This document shows positions 1 through 11,857 of a stretch of 64,000 nucleotides of DNA, piece after piece. The notes under the pieces are model-generated. The model did not search any database. It was not told the DNA's origin and saw only the letters and a list, made by a program, of their open reading frames with translations. A program made the translations under genes and the position numbers. Origin of the DNA: Maylandia zebra (taxonomy: Eukaryota > Chordata > Actinopteri > Cichliformes > Cichlidae); assembly GCF_041146795.1 (NCBI RefSeq), contig NC_135184.1, positions 5,531,467-5,595,466 on the forward strand, written 5' to 3'. The first letter of the stretch is position 1, and every line of letters starts with the position of its first letter.

Positions 1-2060
1 CTTTAAAATGAGATGCCTGACCATCACTCCTGAACCCCAGAAAGTTTACACTCATTTAAAGCCACCTGTTTCATTTGCTGCACGGTTTGAGCTCCAGCAG
101 GTGAAGGACAATTTTTAAAACGTTTTCTGGCGGTTAACCTCTTTCACCAAACTAATAAAAACGCGATAAAAGCAGCTATTTAAGCAGTAAGACTTCAGAC
201 AGATACCAACAGGTCGACTTGGGCTGTATTTTTATGCATTCATCAAAGATTCAGTACAAGGACTCGATGTTACAGTCCCTGACAATGCATTGCTTTAAAT
301 GGAGAAAATCTTGAGTGATGGCTGTTATGAGGAAAAGCAGCCCAGAAACTTGACCAGCAGCACACATCGTTGTGTGCCTAAACTTTCGTTCTTTTACCCA
401 AGCTAGTCTGCCCTTTTTCTTTGGTTAGATTTAAAGAATTTAAAATTCAAAATAGTTAAACTCAAAGGTTTGAGCAAGTCTAGGCATACCTGTAAAAAGA
501 GAACAGTTGCTCATAAGTTTACGTTATACCTGCATTATTGACACAGTATTGTCACTTCATTGTAATCGTCAATACACGGTTATCATGAAACTCATAACAG
601 CCAACAAACAATCGATCAGTCGACCCTTGTTTTTGTTTACAGTTACTGCATTAATATTATTATTATTATCATTATTATTATTGTTTTACACGTGCTTCCT
701 ATTTTGTTCCCCTCAGAGAGTCGCGGTGCATCTTGTGCAGCAATAGGATAAAAAATAAAATTCAAGCTGGAATATTTCAAGATGAGGCGCGTGCTGGAGC
801 TGATGACTGACTGGTGAGCTTTAAGGGTTCAGTGATGTTAAAAAAGATTCTTGTTTTAATTAAAGTGATTATCATGGTTGAACAGGTTAGAGCTCATGTC
901 TGATGCAATAACATGTTTCTGTAATGTTAGAGTGACAATAATCACACATAAGAAACGTCGTTGGGACAAAAAGAAATCGCACCACTTCTCAGTAAATGGA
1001 AGGAAAACTTGACGCACGATTCCAGTAGAGAAAGTAGAGTAGAATCAAATTTCAGCACATCATTCCATTTTCATGTACAGCGAGAACAACTAATACAAAT
1101 CTCACCCGTGTCCGTCTGTGTCGTGTTAGAGATGCTCGTCCATCTGTTTAACATTTAACAACCAGAACATCTGCTGTTTCAGTTTGTCCATGCAGCGCTG
1201 CGGTTTAGCTGCAGGCGGCGCTGTTTCACGTCTCAAACGACACTGGGGGGATGAACTGCTGACACCAGTATTTCTTGATGGCTGGCTTTTTTCCCCCTTT
1301 TTGTACCACACAAAAAGAAAATGGGAAGTTTTTGTTTAACAGGAGGAAAAGGTGCGTTTATTGGGGACTATTTTTCATGGCGGATTAGTCAACCTGTTAC
1401 TTTTGGGGCAGCACAGTGATGCATGTGGGAGTGGGTCTGTGCTCATGGTAATAGAGGAACATTTTAGTCGTCTTTGGACAGCGGTGCAGTGCTGTTAGGA
1501 GGAAGTTTGTGGCTTTCTGGGTGTCGTACAGCTTAATAAACCTTGTAATGAGGCACACAGGAAGCCTCCTAATCACACACCTGGACCACCTGATGCACTG
1601 ATAGATATTCTGTAATCTTTATAATGAAGCTGAAAGCTTTTTAAGGGGTTCAAAGGTCCAGAAATTCTCATTTCTCATTCTAGCCGCACATAACCAGCCG
1701 TGCAGGTGGTGTCAGTATTTCATCCTCCGGCTTCAGGATTTTACCACATCGAGTCGTTTACCTCCGTGTGTTGCTTCATATGTGGCATCATTTCCAGACT
1801 GTGACTACAGACAAAGACTGAATCTTTACGAGCTCCTTCAGGCAGATGTAGGTTTTACCTTCTTCTTCTTCTTTTTTTTTTAAAGAAAAAAAAACAATCA
1901 GTATTGTATTTATTTCCAAACAGTGTTTTTGAATGACTGAACGATCGCACTGATGAGAGGCAACATGTAGATTTGTGGATGCACTGTTTACAGATGCCTT
2001 GGTTACTTGACTTCTGTCAATAAAAATGTGAAGAAAAAAATTAATAAAAGAGAATTACAG
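1..2060 (+). other. Non-coding, 3'-UTR-like sequence
   Basis: No reading frame here looks like protein. The stretch is AT-rich and ends with two polyadenylation signals on the plus strand, AATAAA at 2,019-2,024 and at 2,043-2,048. This would suit the 3' untranslated region of a plus-strand gene lying left of the window, convergent with stard3nl. No coding exon of that gene is visible, so the call rests only on base composition and poly(A) signals. Confidence 0.3.
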
Positions 2061-2555
2061 AAACTGCTGCTTTGTGTTTCTTCTTCTGTCTGCAGTCGTT
2101 TATCTGCCGCGTTCCCTCCAGCTGGTTTATCTTAACAGGAATTGAAACACAGAAGAATAACAATAAAAAACAACCCATTGAGCACATGTGGTTTTATACA
2201 TTTCTTATATGTTAGATTTCTGTGGTTTGCAGTTCTTTAGATGTTATTCTGGGTTCTTTTGTGACCTGGATGAGTCACTGGTAGCTTCTTGGAAAGTTCA
2301 CCTCTCCGTTGTTCACTGGAGACCCAAAGCCTTACAAACATCTGCAGACTAATAGATGCCAATAACTTTGTAATTTTTCTCATAAGTTTTCTTGAGCGTC
2401 TTTACATCGTGGTGTGATGTTTGTTTTTCTGAGCTTTCAGCCTGCTTCACTTTGACAGACAGGTTCTGTTTGAGTGATTTCTGGATTTCTAACGAAATCA
2501 TCATTTATGAAACACTTTTTTACTTACTTGGGTTATTTTTTTTATCTAATATTAA

Positions 2556-3334
2556 AATTAGTTTGATCTTAAAATACAGGCCATATTAAAGAGAAATGGA
2601 AACTAGAACTAAATATTATTATCACTGATAATGTATGGGAAGAGATGTGTAAAACAAGGGAACAAGTAGTCAATTATGGAGAGTTTGACTGGAAATTTAA
2701 AATTTAGATTTTTTTAATACACCTCTTGTTATCTCCTCATATTGTAAGGAACCCAATGCAGAACTATGTTGGAGAAAATGTGGGGGAATAGGAGACGATT
2801 CACATATCTTTTGGGACTGTCCAATAATTCAAGGCTTCTGGATAAGAATCAAAGAAGAAACAGAGAAAATCCTACAAGTAAATCCTGCACTGAACCCCAC
2901 CATATTTCTCTTGGGAGTTATACCTAGAGAGAGGTATACCATAGATGAAAAATATATACTGATAGCTAAGAAAAGGATAACTGTGAAATGGAAACAAACA
3001 AACTCACCATCCATAACTCAATGGAAACAGAGACTGAAAAGAGTTCATACAATGGAAAGAATGACAGCAAGCCTGCAACTGAAGGTGGAGATCTTCCACC
3101 AGGGATGGATGTGTGGCCAGATACTTGGGTGAATGAAAACAAACTTTGGAACATTGTAATATAAAGCTATAAATCTCCCCTACGACATATCATTATATTA
3201 ATCGTGGTCTGTTTTTTTCCTCTCTCTCTCTTAAATGGTCTTATGTCAGAGAATGTTAATATGTTGCTTGTTTTTTTGGTTATTGCCACAAAAATTACTA
3301 AATAAAAAGTCCCCCCATAATTAGTTTGATCTTA
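2556..3334 (+). mobile_element. 5'-truncated LINE (L1/Tx1-like) with target duplication
   Basis: A 747-bp insertion (2,572-3,318) is flanked by a perfect 16-bp direct repeat at 2,556-2,571 and 3,319-3,334. The plus strand of about 2,710-3,132 encodes the C-terminal tail of an L1-type reverse transcriptase, recognised by a Cys-Trp-Arg-Lys-Cys-Gly motif followed by His-Ile-Phe-Trp-Asp-Cys (a CCHC-type finger) and a later FLLG motif. The reading frame ends at 3,132. A 3' UTR with AATAAA follows at about 3,300. The 5' truncation and long target duplication are typical of target-primed reverse transcription. The endonuclease and most of the polymerase are missing, so the copy is dead. Confidence 0.85.
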
Positions 3335-4923
3335 TTTAATGAATAAAAAATAAAGGGGGGTAAAATAAATCTTTATTTTTAGTGATCTCTCTGCTGATTT
3401 TCATAAATGTTCCCTCTGACATTTGGCCTCCATATTACAATAATAATTTAAAAGCCTAAAAGTAACTGAAACTACTAAAAACTACACTGAAAGAAGAAAA
3501 TTCACTCTGGAGACTAACTGACACTAAACTGACCTTAAAAAGTCAAAATGGAATGAAAAATAAAAACTAGAAAATTCAAAACTAATAACTCTAGTAAAAG
3601 GTCACCTCCATCTTTTATCTACAGTCCATGTATTCAGTAGCATGTCTTCTTTAAAAATAAGGCTTAATCTTTATTTAATTCAATAAATGTAATTAATATA
3701 TTACACACAATTAAAATAAAAGTCCCCCATTCAGAGTCTGTTCACCTTAATTAAGACTAGTAATTAGGTTTAAGAAAAAATAGAGATGAAAAAGGAATAT
3801 TTTTTTTAATAAACAGCTGACATTACCTGAAACAAACTGATATTTTCACATTTTATTTATTCATAAGGCTAATTTATGTCTAAGTTCTTATTCTGTTGAT
3901 CTCTTTAAGGTCGACGTTTGACATAAACAATTAAACAAAACCACGTAACCTTTAACATTTTAATGATTCTGTTATACAGACGGGCTTTTCTTTAAAAAAG
4001 AAAAAAAAGAATAAACATCCACTGAGCTTGCAAAGCATGCATGAAGATATGTACATTTGCATTAGAACGTTTCCCCGCCCGTCACAGCAGCTTTCGAGAG
4101 CAGCGTCCCTTCTGTTCAGCGCACTAAACCCAAATCTCCGAGTGTACATGCTGCACGTTTATGGCTCGTTTTCTTTAACACACAATCCTTCACTCTCGTT
4201 TCAAAACAAACAGTATCGTTCACATCTCTATATGTTACCTTAATATTCTTTCATGCACATTTTTAAGACATTGAAGTAATCATAAACATCTCTAAGAGTT
4301 TGACTTTCTCTTTCTGCTACAGTCTGGTCTGCAGGCTCAATACTGGCTGAACAATCCTTTCTGTGGCATCCATGAGCTTATTTTCCTTTGCAGTGACTCA
4401 ACCGAAGCACAAGAAAATGATCACAGAATTATAAGTAAACATTATGCTGGAAATAAGACATTAACACTCTGTTTTTAAATTGAAAGTGTAAATATATTTT
4501 TTTTTAAGTTTTAAAATGAATGTAATGTTTTGAATTATGGATGGATACTGATAAGGATGTAATGATTTATTTCTGATAAATCTCTTGTAAGGTCTCGAGT
4601 TCCTTAAAGGTGGAGAAACAAAACTCATACAGTAACCAGAGTTCATGACACTGAAACTTTTAAGTCGCACTTTCCCGGTCGCGGTGTACGTGCAGAAGGC
4701 TGATATCAGAACGTGAGCTGCATTTGTGGATATGAACAAATACAAACTAAAATGGCTGAAGGTGTAAGGCAGAAGTTTTCCCCTCAGTAGCACAACGCTG
4801 GAGGACCCAAAAATCCCTCCATGTTCAGGATCGGAGATCCTGTGGAGAAAAAAAACAGCACATCAGACTAATACTGTGGATACGAATCCTGACTGACGTC
4901 TGTCTTTACGTATTCTTACCCTT
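3335..4923 (-). other. Intergenic, probably including the stard3nl 3' UTR
   Basis: This AT-rich stretch lies immediately downstream (minus strand) of the stard3nl stop codon. No coding exon is recognised. Reversed AATAAA signals (TTTATT, for example near 4,567) could end a stard3nl transcript of ordinary length. The sequence does not fix the exact poly(A) site. Confidence 0.3.
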
Positions 4924-4988
4924 TTAAGTCACTTGTGTAATGAGCCCTTTTTCAGCTTCGTGTTTATCATCCAGCTCCTCTTCAGAGT
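4924..4988 (-). CDS. stard3nl: stard3nl (MENTHO), last coding exon
   Basis: This minus-strand exon encodes DSEEELDDKHEAEKGL and four more residues, then a TAA stop at 4,926-4,924. It lines up with the acidic C-terminal tail of vertebrate STARD3NL. The acceptor is TTCAG just above 4,988. The exon begins in phase 1 and joins the exon at 17,480-17,575 in frame, giving ...PPES-L-A-D-SEEE. STARD3NL is a late-endosomal MENTAL-domain protein that binds cholesterol and tethers endosomes to the ER through an FFAT-like motif. The sequence shows the exon, phase and stop; the function is family knowledge. The preceding intron would be about 870 bp without the 11.6-kb insertion. Confidence 0.8.
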
Positions 4989-5844
4989 CTGAACACGAAA
5001 GGGAAATCGGTCAGCGTTTTTATAGAAACACCACAGAAAATGTAGGACGATAAAAGAACGGTGGAGCCAGGATTTTAACTGCCAACCTTCAGATTAGAAG
5101 ACGACCCCTCTGAACCCGGACGGCTCAGGTATTCATGCCAACTAAATGTATTATCCTTAAAGACATTAATGGCATCTACAACTGCTTAATAGCAGATGAT
5201 GCCCTTCGCTCTTATTTTGAAAATTCAGCCACTGATAACCAGCCTGACAATTCCCGTCTTGTCAGGTTTCATCATTTTTAAATTTTCTTGTTTATTGACC
5301 TGTGTGAAACAACTGAGGCGCGCTTGTCTTAATCGTCTGCAGGAGGCTGCAGGTTCAAAGCAGCTGCAGGAGGCTGGTGTGAGAATAAACCTTCACTTTT
5401 AATTCTTCACATTTTACAGAAACGGGAATTATTTTTGTATTTTGTGTTATCGACTGCAGCTCTGCTTCTGCTCTGGAGAGTGTCTGTGTCTGCAAAGGAT
5501 GGGCCCACCCATTGTATGGAAGGCTCACTGCAGAGGCAGCTGAGTAATTGAATTATTTTCTAAGCAATAAGATGTCTGCAGATGAAAAAGCTCCTTTCAC
5601 TGTGCAGTGAAACAAATACTGAAGGAGCTACGCCACTCATTTCTGGGTGTGAAGTGCAAAGCTGGAAATCTAAAAACTCTAATAATAATAATAATGATGA
5701 CAATAAAATGAACTGTATATCTTCATATTTTGTGTCTGTACGCTCATTTAAATGGGAATGAAGAGTCAGAATCATCAGACTGAGCAGTCTGAAAGAGCGA
5801 CAGCTGAAGCGAGCGTGTCGGGTGTGTTTGGGTTTGTCTGATGT
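4989..5844 (-). other. Remainder of the last stard3nl intron
   Basis: This stretch lies between the last stard3nl exon and the left edge of the large insertion. It has no recognisable gene. A few AT-rich and CT-rich patches are present, including a short (AAT)n run near 5,680. Read with 17,469-17,479 it forms the original intron. Confidence 0.55.
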
Positions 5845-5851
5845 CAGTGGG

Positions 5852-7066
5852 CAACACGTTCTCACTCCCAACTCGTCAAACGTGTGACGCATGGTCAGGC
5901 TCCCTCTGCTGCACTTATGGACGCGCAGGGTACCCCTCTCGCGTCGGGAATTGACGTGAAGGGTCCTCCGATTGAAGAGATTGCCGCGGAAGTGCCTTTT
6001 GTCGGTATATTTAGACATTTTCCAAATCACATTGTAGTGACGTATACAGAACACAATAAATTATATAATGTAAACAACTACCTGAAAAACAGGTAGAACA
6101 ATACTTTTGTATGGTTTATTGCATTTACGGAGGGAGTGATGTATGCTGGGTAATGGCACAGCTAGCTACTGGGTGACTTTATTCACCCGCTTCGGCTGTT
6201 ATCAGTCCATACAATGGGCGTCATTAGCACAAACCAGTCCCATAGATATGGGCCATCTCCTGCTAGATTGTTCAGAAGGTTGTTCTCATCCATCCAGATG
6301 GAGGATCACTAACAGGAGCGTGGAAGACTCCAGAATCCACTCTGGCTGGAATCCGGTGGATACAGCAGTGTTTACAGGTAAGACCATTTAAACGGACAGC
6401 ATTTATAGAATGACTATTAAAAGTCAGCGAGTGTCAGTAATGTTAATGTGGTTATGTTAGTAATACACCGAGTGCTAATATAACAGCTTTAAGATGCATT
6501 TGTAGATGTTATTACGTGTTTTACCGTCTTTATGGTGCTAGCTTAAAGTTACGGTGTAAACGTTAGCTTATATTGGAGTAAAGCTGTTACTGTTTAAACG
6601 ATGTTAGCACAGAAATATTAGCTTCTGTCATGACTGATGAAGTTACTAGTTAATAAAGTTTCCAGTAAAGTGTTTAATCGCAGCCACAGATTGACAGCAA
6701 ATATCTCGATTAGCTTCAGTGCATCTGTAATAAATATGTGCAAGTTTCAGTGCTTCGTTTAAACTGTATGATACTTATACTGACCCAGGGTCAGTGTAAA
6801 ATACAATCCTAGCTGTGTGAACAAAGCCTGGCTCCTTTAATCCTGCATGACAAACCTCAGGATGCAGGTTATTATTACTCTTTCCTGCTGGCACACCTGT
6901 CACACCTGAGAGTCAGCTAGAAACTTACAGTGACGTGGACATCATGCAAAGACTGCCAGACTCTGTAATGCTGCAAATGATCAGTGACTCAGGTTAACAC
7001 TAAACTTTAAACGGCACCTCTGTGTCTCTGTGTGCTGAACATCTAGGATTGGGTCAGGCTGCATCA
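5852..7066 (+). repeat. Left long terminal inverted repeat
   Basis: This segment is the reverse complement of 16,248-17,461 with only scattered substitutions and a small indel around 6,365-6,372. The outer 200 bp are rich in CpG compared with the AT-rich surroundings. An inward-facing splice donor (CAG followed by GTAAGA) ends a candidate first exon at 6,377. Two short open frames here (5,884-6,096 and 6,143-6,391) have no recognised relatives and probably do not code for protein. Confidence 0.85.
6120..6377 (+). ncRNA. Candidate first exon inside the left inverted repeat
   Basis: The stretch lies just inside the CpG-rich outer repeat and ends in a good splice donor (GTAAGA from 6,378). The same exon and donor occur inverted in the right repeat (16,937 upward, donor at 16,936-16,932), so both ends could start transcripts toward the interior. 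The start of transcription is a guess. No convincing reading frame continues into a downstream exon. Confidence 0.3.
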
Positions 7067-7831
7067 GCTGAAGCTGTTATTTGTATATATCAGTATTTTT
7101 TATTCAGGTGTGGGGAAAATACGTAAGACTGCAGTGAAGCGATGCACCAGATTAATCCCTGGCCAAAGGTATCGTACTTAAATCAGACTACTGATCCAGC
7201 CACATCAGCCTTTTGTGAGGTCTGTTTAAAGTAGACTAAAAGTGAACTGCAGGTTCCTGAGAGGTGGACTGTGAGCACAGAAACACATGTTCATATATAC
7301 AGCTGCAGCAAACTTACATTAATTTTAAATAGATTTGTTACTCTGATGTCTGTCTCTGTGTTAGTCCTCTGACAGACTGGTGACCTGTCCAGGTGTGCTC
7401 TACCTATGACTACTGGGACAGGCTCTAGCCTCTGTAATAGAAATGTTCTGTTATTCTCATTTAAAGTATTTAAGTGCTTATGCATGTGCTTAGTTGTGAC
7501 ACTGTTACTGTTCAGTGAAAGTTTCTAAAACTAGATGAACTTACTTCAGCGTCAGCAGTTTGAGAAAACAACTCCCTTTACAGGTGCTGATAAGGCCAAG
7601 GGCACAAAACAGCTTAACCATTGATACGTTAGGTTTCATAGCGAGACACGTGAAGTGTGGTGTGATCAGTTTAACTTCCTCTTCCTTGGAATGCATAAAG
7701 GAGGAGGAGCACGACCTCTGTGGCAGCGCTGACATGACTGAACTGTGATGTTTGATGTGTGTTGGCGCAGTAATAAATAGCTTGATCACAGCTCTTTCTG
7801 TGTTGCAGACTTTATTTCAAAAATTCCACGA

Positions 7832-7866
7832 CCCCCCCCCCCCCCCCCCCACCCCCCCCACCCTCC
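7832..7866. repeat. Poly-C tract
   Basis: This is a run of about 20 C residues followed by shorter C blocks separated by single A and T bases. The minus strand is a G-rich tract able to form a G-quadruplex. It lies inside the long-inverted-repeat element and directly upstream of candidate exon 8,231-8,410. Confidence 0.9.
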
Positions 7867-8230
7867 CACTGTGAACCTGAATTGAATATTCAGAAGACAT
7901 TTGTTTAAATAGTTCTACAAATCTGAGCTGTCGGTGTGTCCTTGGATTGTGTGGTAATAATATTAGAGCCTGCAATCTTTCTTACTGAATCTCTACTATG
8001 AGTCATGTTACCTGAGATTAATTCTATGTTTACCTGTCAGCCTGGACGAATGTGCTGTGTGAAGGAAATTAAATTAAATCAGATCTGAACTGCGTACATT
8101 TAAGGAACCTGTTCATATTTAATTGAAATATGAACCAGTGTTTTTTTTTTTTGATTGCTGATTCCAAGAGAGTCTTTGTGGAAATCCTGTTTGGCTTTTT
8201 GTTATTTTAATTCTCTTCTCTGTTTTCCAG

Positions 8231-10940
8231 AACAGTTCTCCACAGTCACTGTCCACATGGGTCAGTGGGACCAAGAAGCACTCTGCTAATGTGGAACTCT
8301 GACCAGCAACATCCAGCAGGACCCAGACAGCGTTTTCTATCTCCCAGCTGGAGTTTTTGTTTGTCAGTGACTGGAGAGTCAGATTTTTGTTGAGCTTCAC
8401 ACTTGCAGAGGTAAGTCAGTTTGCAGAGATCCCTCCCACCCTGGCTTTTATGTGCTAGATTTCTTATCTGAAAGAGTAATATTTCAGTGACTGCTGCTTA
8501 TACCACAGGTTAATACTGTTACTGATCCCTGATAGGAGAATCATCAATTTTGCCAGCAAAGAAGCCTGGTGGATGTTTGTTTACAGTCTGATGATGGGAC
8601 ATCATGCTCTGCATCTTTAAAGTTTGTCTCTTGATTATTATTCATACCCAGTAATGTGAAGTATGCTCATATCTACTATAACTGAACCAACCTGGTGCTC
8701 TTCATTTATGGAGGCTGTTGAGTCTGAATGTTGGATGTTGTGTATCTCGTGTTCTCTGGGCTTTGTTGTCCTCAGTCTTTTTGCAGGATCAGAAAACAAA
8801 ACCAGGAGGCGCGTAAATGTTTCTTCTCCATGATGTTTCTTCAAATGTTTCTTCTGGATGATGATATGACTGTGACACGGGATGCCACCTTTGGTCTTGT
8901 GATGAAGCAAAGCTCAGGAAGAAGTGTGATTAAATGGTACCCACATGTGTGCTGCTGAGAAGGATGTACAGGGGCACCTGCAGCCAAATCCAAGCCTCAG
9001 GTTAGTTGTAGTTGCAGAACGCTATAGACTGAGACAGCTGAGGCATCAAATGTTTGATTAAACGGATGAAAAAGAGAAGTTTTTTCCCTATAATTATCAC
9101 TTCTTAAAATCTGTAGCAACTTCAAGTCTTTCAGCATGCTGAGCATGCTCAGAATGTGACAATATATTTTTGTTCAATATTTAATTTCTTTCAGTTGCAA
9201 TTGTTAAATGAAAAAAAATATATTCTTATAATTTAGCAAACTAATTTATCAAAAAAAATATATATACATATATCTGTAGTAGTTTTAATGAATTAATTTG
9301 ACACCTGTATTGAAAATACCATATTGTATTCATACAGAATCAGTATGGTATCATTGTTTGTCTGTTCACTGATTGTTGAAACTAAGAGCTACTTTGATCT
9401 GTTTAGATCTAAAGTATCCAAAGTTGAGCTCTGATGTTTCTTCACCCCTGTGTGTGTGATATGTGATTTCCTACATGCTGGCAGAGCAGCAGTTTGTGCT
9501 CACAGATGGTGACGGTGTGGAGAGACGGTGGTGTTTCCTCAGAAGAACCAGCAGAGTCACAAAGGACACCAGTCCATCTCACCACCTTGACTTGCTGACT
9601 GATGTTCGTCTGCACTGCACAGAGGAAATCAACTGACCGAGGTTTGTCCAGTGACGTGTTATGAAATGTATATTTGTTTTATGCTTACAGATATGTTTTT
9701 CTTGACAGAGGCTCTGCAGAGGTTAGACAAAGCAGAGAAAACATGTGCTTTACATTTTACTGTGATTTATTGAGATATTTGTTGCCTGATGTTCAGCAGG
9801 AATGGAGAAATAGAATCAAAGGGAGATGTTTTTGATGTTTTTGTAATGATGTAAGTAAATCTTCAATATTATTTATTTGCTTGGTTATATTAGGAGTGTT
9901 TCTGAGTGAGGGGGAGAGGAGTCATCATCCAGGTAAAGTGACGTAGATCAGTGGATACACTTGTCTCCCCTTTAAAGGAGACGATCCAAGTCATCCTTAA
10001 ATGTTAGTGCTTTCAAATACACAAACATTTTTAAAGGACAAAAATGAACATCCAACTTTGACTGTAACACAAAATAAATCTTTGCATGTGTGTTTTCAAA
10101 CTCTCAGATGGGCAGCATATCAGTCTTGGACTGTCTAACCTGCAGCACTGAATGACCACCGCACGAGCATGTTCCTGCAACATTCAGCATCTGATCCTTC
10201 ATCTGTGTGCTTCTGCTTTTGGTAAGTAGAGTTACCCAACTACAGTAACTCTAAACACATGCCATCCATTTCTAACGGCCTGGTTACTTCCTGTCAGTTA
10301 CTTTAGAAACCATGTGGTCACCTGACCTAACACTGTTTCTTCTTCTTCCCCTTAATGTTCAAGTGTCACATGTCAAACAGCTGGAGAGGAAACTACACCA
10401 GCGTACTGAGATGTTTCACCAACACGTGCCAGATGCTGTTCCTTCATGGTGACATCACCAGAGACAGCCCCGCCCACCTCAGGACCTCGCCATTGATCAT
10501 GATGATTATAATGATGACAGCGAGCGGAACTAAGACTGTAAAAATCCACGACCAGAATGTTTCTTTCTAATTATGAACGAATAGTGAGAGCCTCTTTCTG
10601 TGTTTTGCCTGTTTTGGGTTTTTACCTCATTTGTTACTAACAAAGTTCACAAACTCACACAGTTTACATTCTGTATGTTTCCATCTTTACCAGCCACACT
10701 CTAACTGCATTTAAGAAAATAATCCTTAGAAATCGTTGTTTTTCTCTTTTGTAATTGATGATAATTCAGTGAATATACTGCGCTGCTTCCTTTTATTGCG
10801 TCACACATTGCTTTAAGTTTTTCAGTGTCCAGTTATTTTTTACTGCTGTTTGAATTCTCTGTATGTTTGACCCTGTAGACTGTTTGATGGACTGCTTGTC
10901 TTCCTGTTTGTAACCGCCGCCTGTTTTTTAATAAAGATTT
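8231..10940 (+). ncRNA. Candidate spliced non-coding transcript (several exons)
   Basis: Several splice-site-bounded blocks lie in order on the plus strand. The best is 8,231-8,410, with acceptor TTTTCCAG and donor GTAAGT. Others start near 9,489 after GCTGGCAG, near 10,110 after CTCTCAG with donor GGTAAGTAG near 10,220, and near 10,365. A polyadenylation signal AATAAA stands at 10,930-10,935. All frames of exon 8,231-8,410 are interrupted, which suggests a long non-coding RNA. The chain could begin at the candidate exon in the left inverted repeat. Exon linkage is inferred and not proven. Confidence 0.35.
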
Positions 10941-11584
10941 GGATTTCTGACTTCAACACAGCCTCTGCGTGTCCTCCCTTTGTGTCCTCTTCCTCTGTGA
11001 ATGTGTTGCATGTGTCACAGATTCATTTTATTAACAGCTCTCCCACAGTGAGTTGCATCAGCATTCATTCACAGCACATTTCAGAAGGATTCAGATTAAT
11101 ACAGTGATCTTACAGTCAGAATGATCCTGACAGAGTGCCACTGTAAATGATCTTTCATCAGGTCAATTTTAAAGTTCAGTATTTCAAAGCAGGAGTTATG
11201 AAGAATCATGCTGGCATTAGGACTAATAATATGTACTTACAAAGTCAAAGTTTTTTAATTATGCTAGAATATTGGAAGACAATCAACTTTTAGTGTTTTC
11301 CGCATATTAATTATTCTGAAATAGAGACGGTGACCCTAACTGTACAGAAGCACTAAACAGCTGACAATCTAACAGACATCATTGGCCTGAGCTGTCATGC
11401 ACAGTGAGTCTGATCCTTTGCTGTGAGAGTCTGACAAGCATGTTTCTGGTCAGTTTGGAAGAAATAATATCACAATGTTGATCTTTCTTTCCAATATTCC
11501 TTCTCTTTTAAACTGTGATCAAAGGTACTTATGTTCACAGCATGTAATAATACTGACAGTCCAGGGCATTGTGGTCTGTTGAGC

Positions 11585-11605
11585 TAGGGTTAGGGTTAGG
11601 GTTAG
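11585..11605 (+). repeat. Short interstitial telomere-type repeat
   Basis: The sequence holds three and a half copies of TAGGGT in a row, the vertebrate telomere motif. It lies next to the 3' end of the arl6ip6 fragment. It may mark a repaired double-strand break or simply be a chance short array. Confidence 0.85.
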
Positions 11606-11629
11606 CAATTCAGACATATGTAATCAATA

Positions 11630-11857
11630 TTAAACGTCTCTGACGTGGGCCACTGTCCGCAGTGTTGGGAAATCCATACCAGGCTGGAATGAGTCAAGGT
11701 AGGTGAGCATCCACGAGAAGACACAGCAGATGCATCCTACTGACAGGACCAGGAGACTCCAGAAACCGAGCATCTTCTCTTCAGTGCCATCCACTCCTGT
11801 CACCCTCTCTGCCCACAGCTCTTTGAGTATGGGGTAGATAAGGGCGCAGAGAAACCC
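11630..11857 (-). pseudogene. arl6ip6: arl6ip6 fragment captured in the large element
   Basis: The minus strand reads open for about 75 codons to a TAA at 11,632-11,630. It contains YPILKELWAER, the acidic VDGTEEKMLGFWS stretch, a hydrophobic segment ending in CCVFSWMLTYLDSFQPGM, then FPTL. This is the order and spacing of the conserved C-terminal half of ARL6IP6, a multi-pass ER/inner-nuclear-membrane protein. The last transmembrane part (the GHSFHMGYS region in the human protein) is missing. The upstream edge near 11,858 lacks a proper splice acceptor, and no N-terminal exon was found. The fragment therefore appears truncated on both sides and is probably non-functional. Capture by the element is inferred from its position. 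Confidence 0.75.

Noticed and set aside
5884-6391. Two open frames in the left TIR (and mirror copies at 16,901-17,669) as transposase genes
   Set aside because: They are short, have no catalytic motif or known fold, and the right-hand one is open partly because it overlaps the real stard3nl exon. They are more likely 5' non-coding sequence.
8119-8400. Minus-strand open frame of 93 codons
   Set aside because: It overlaps a plus-strand block with perfect acceptor and donor signals, while the minus strand has no matching donor. Probably chance.
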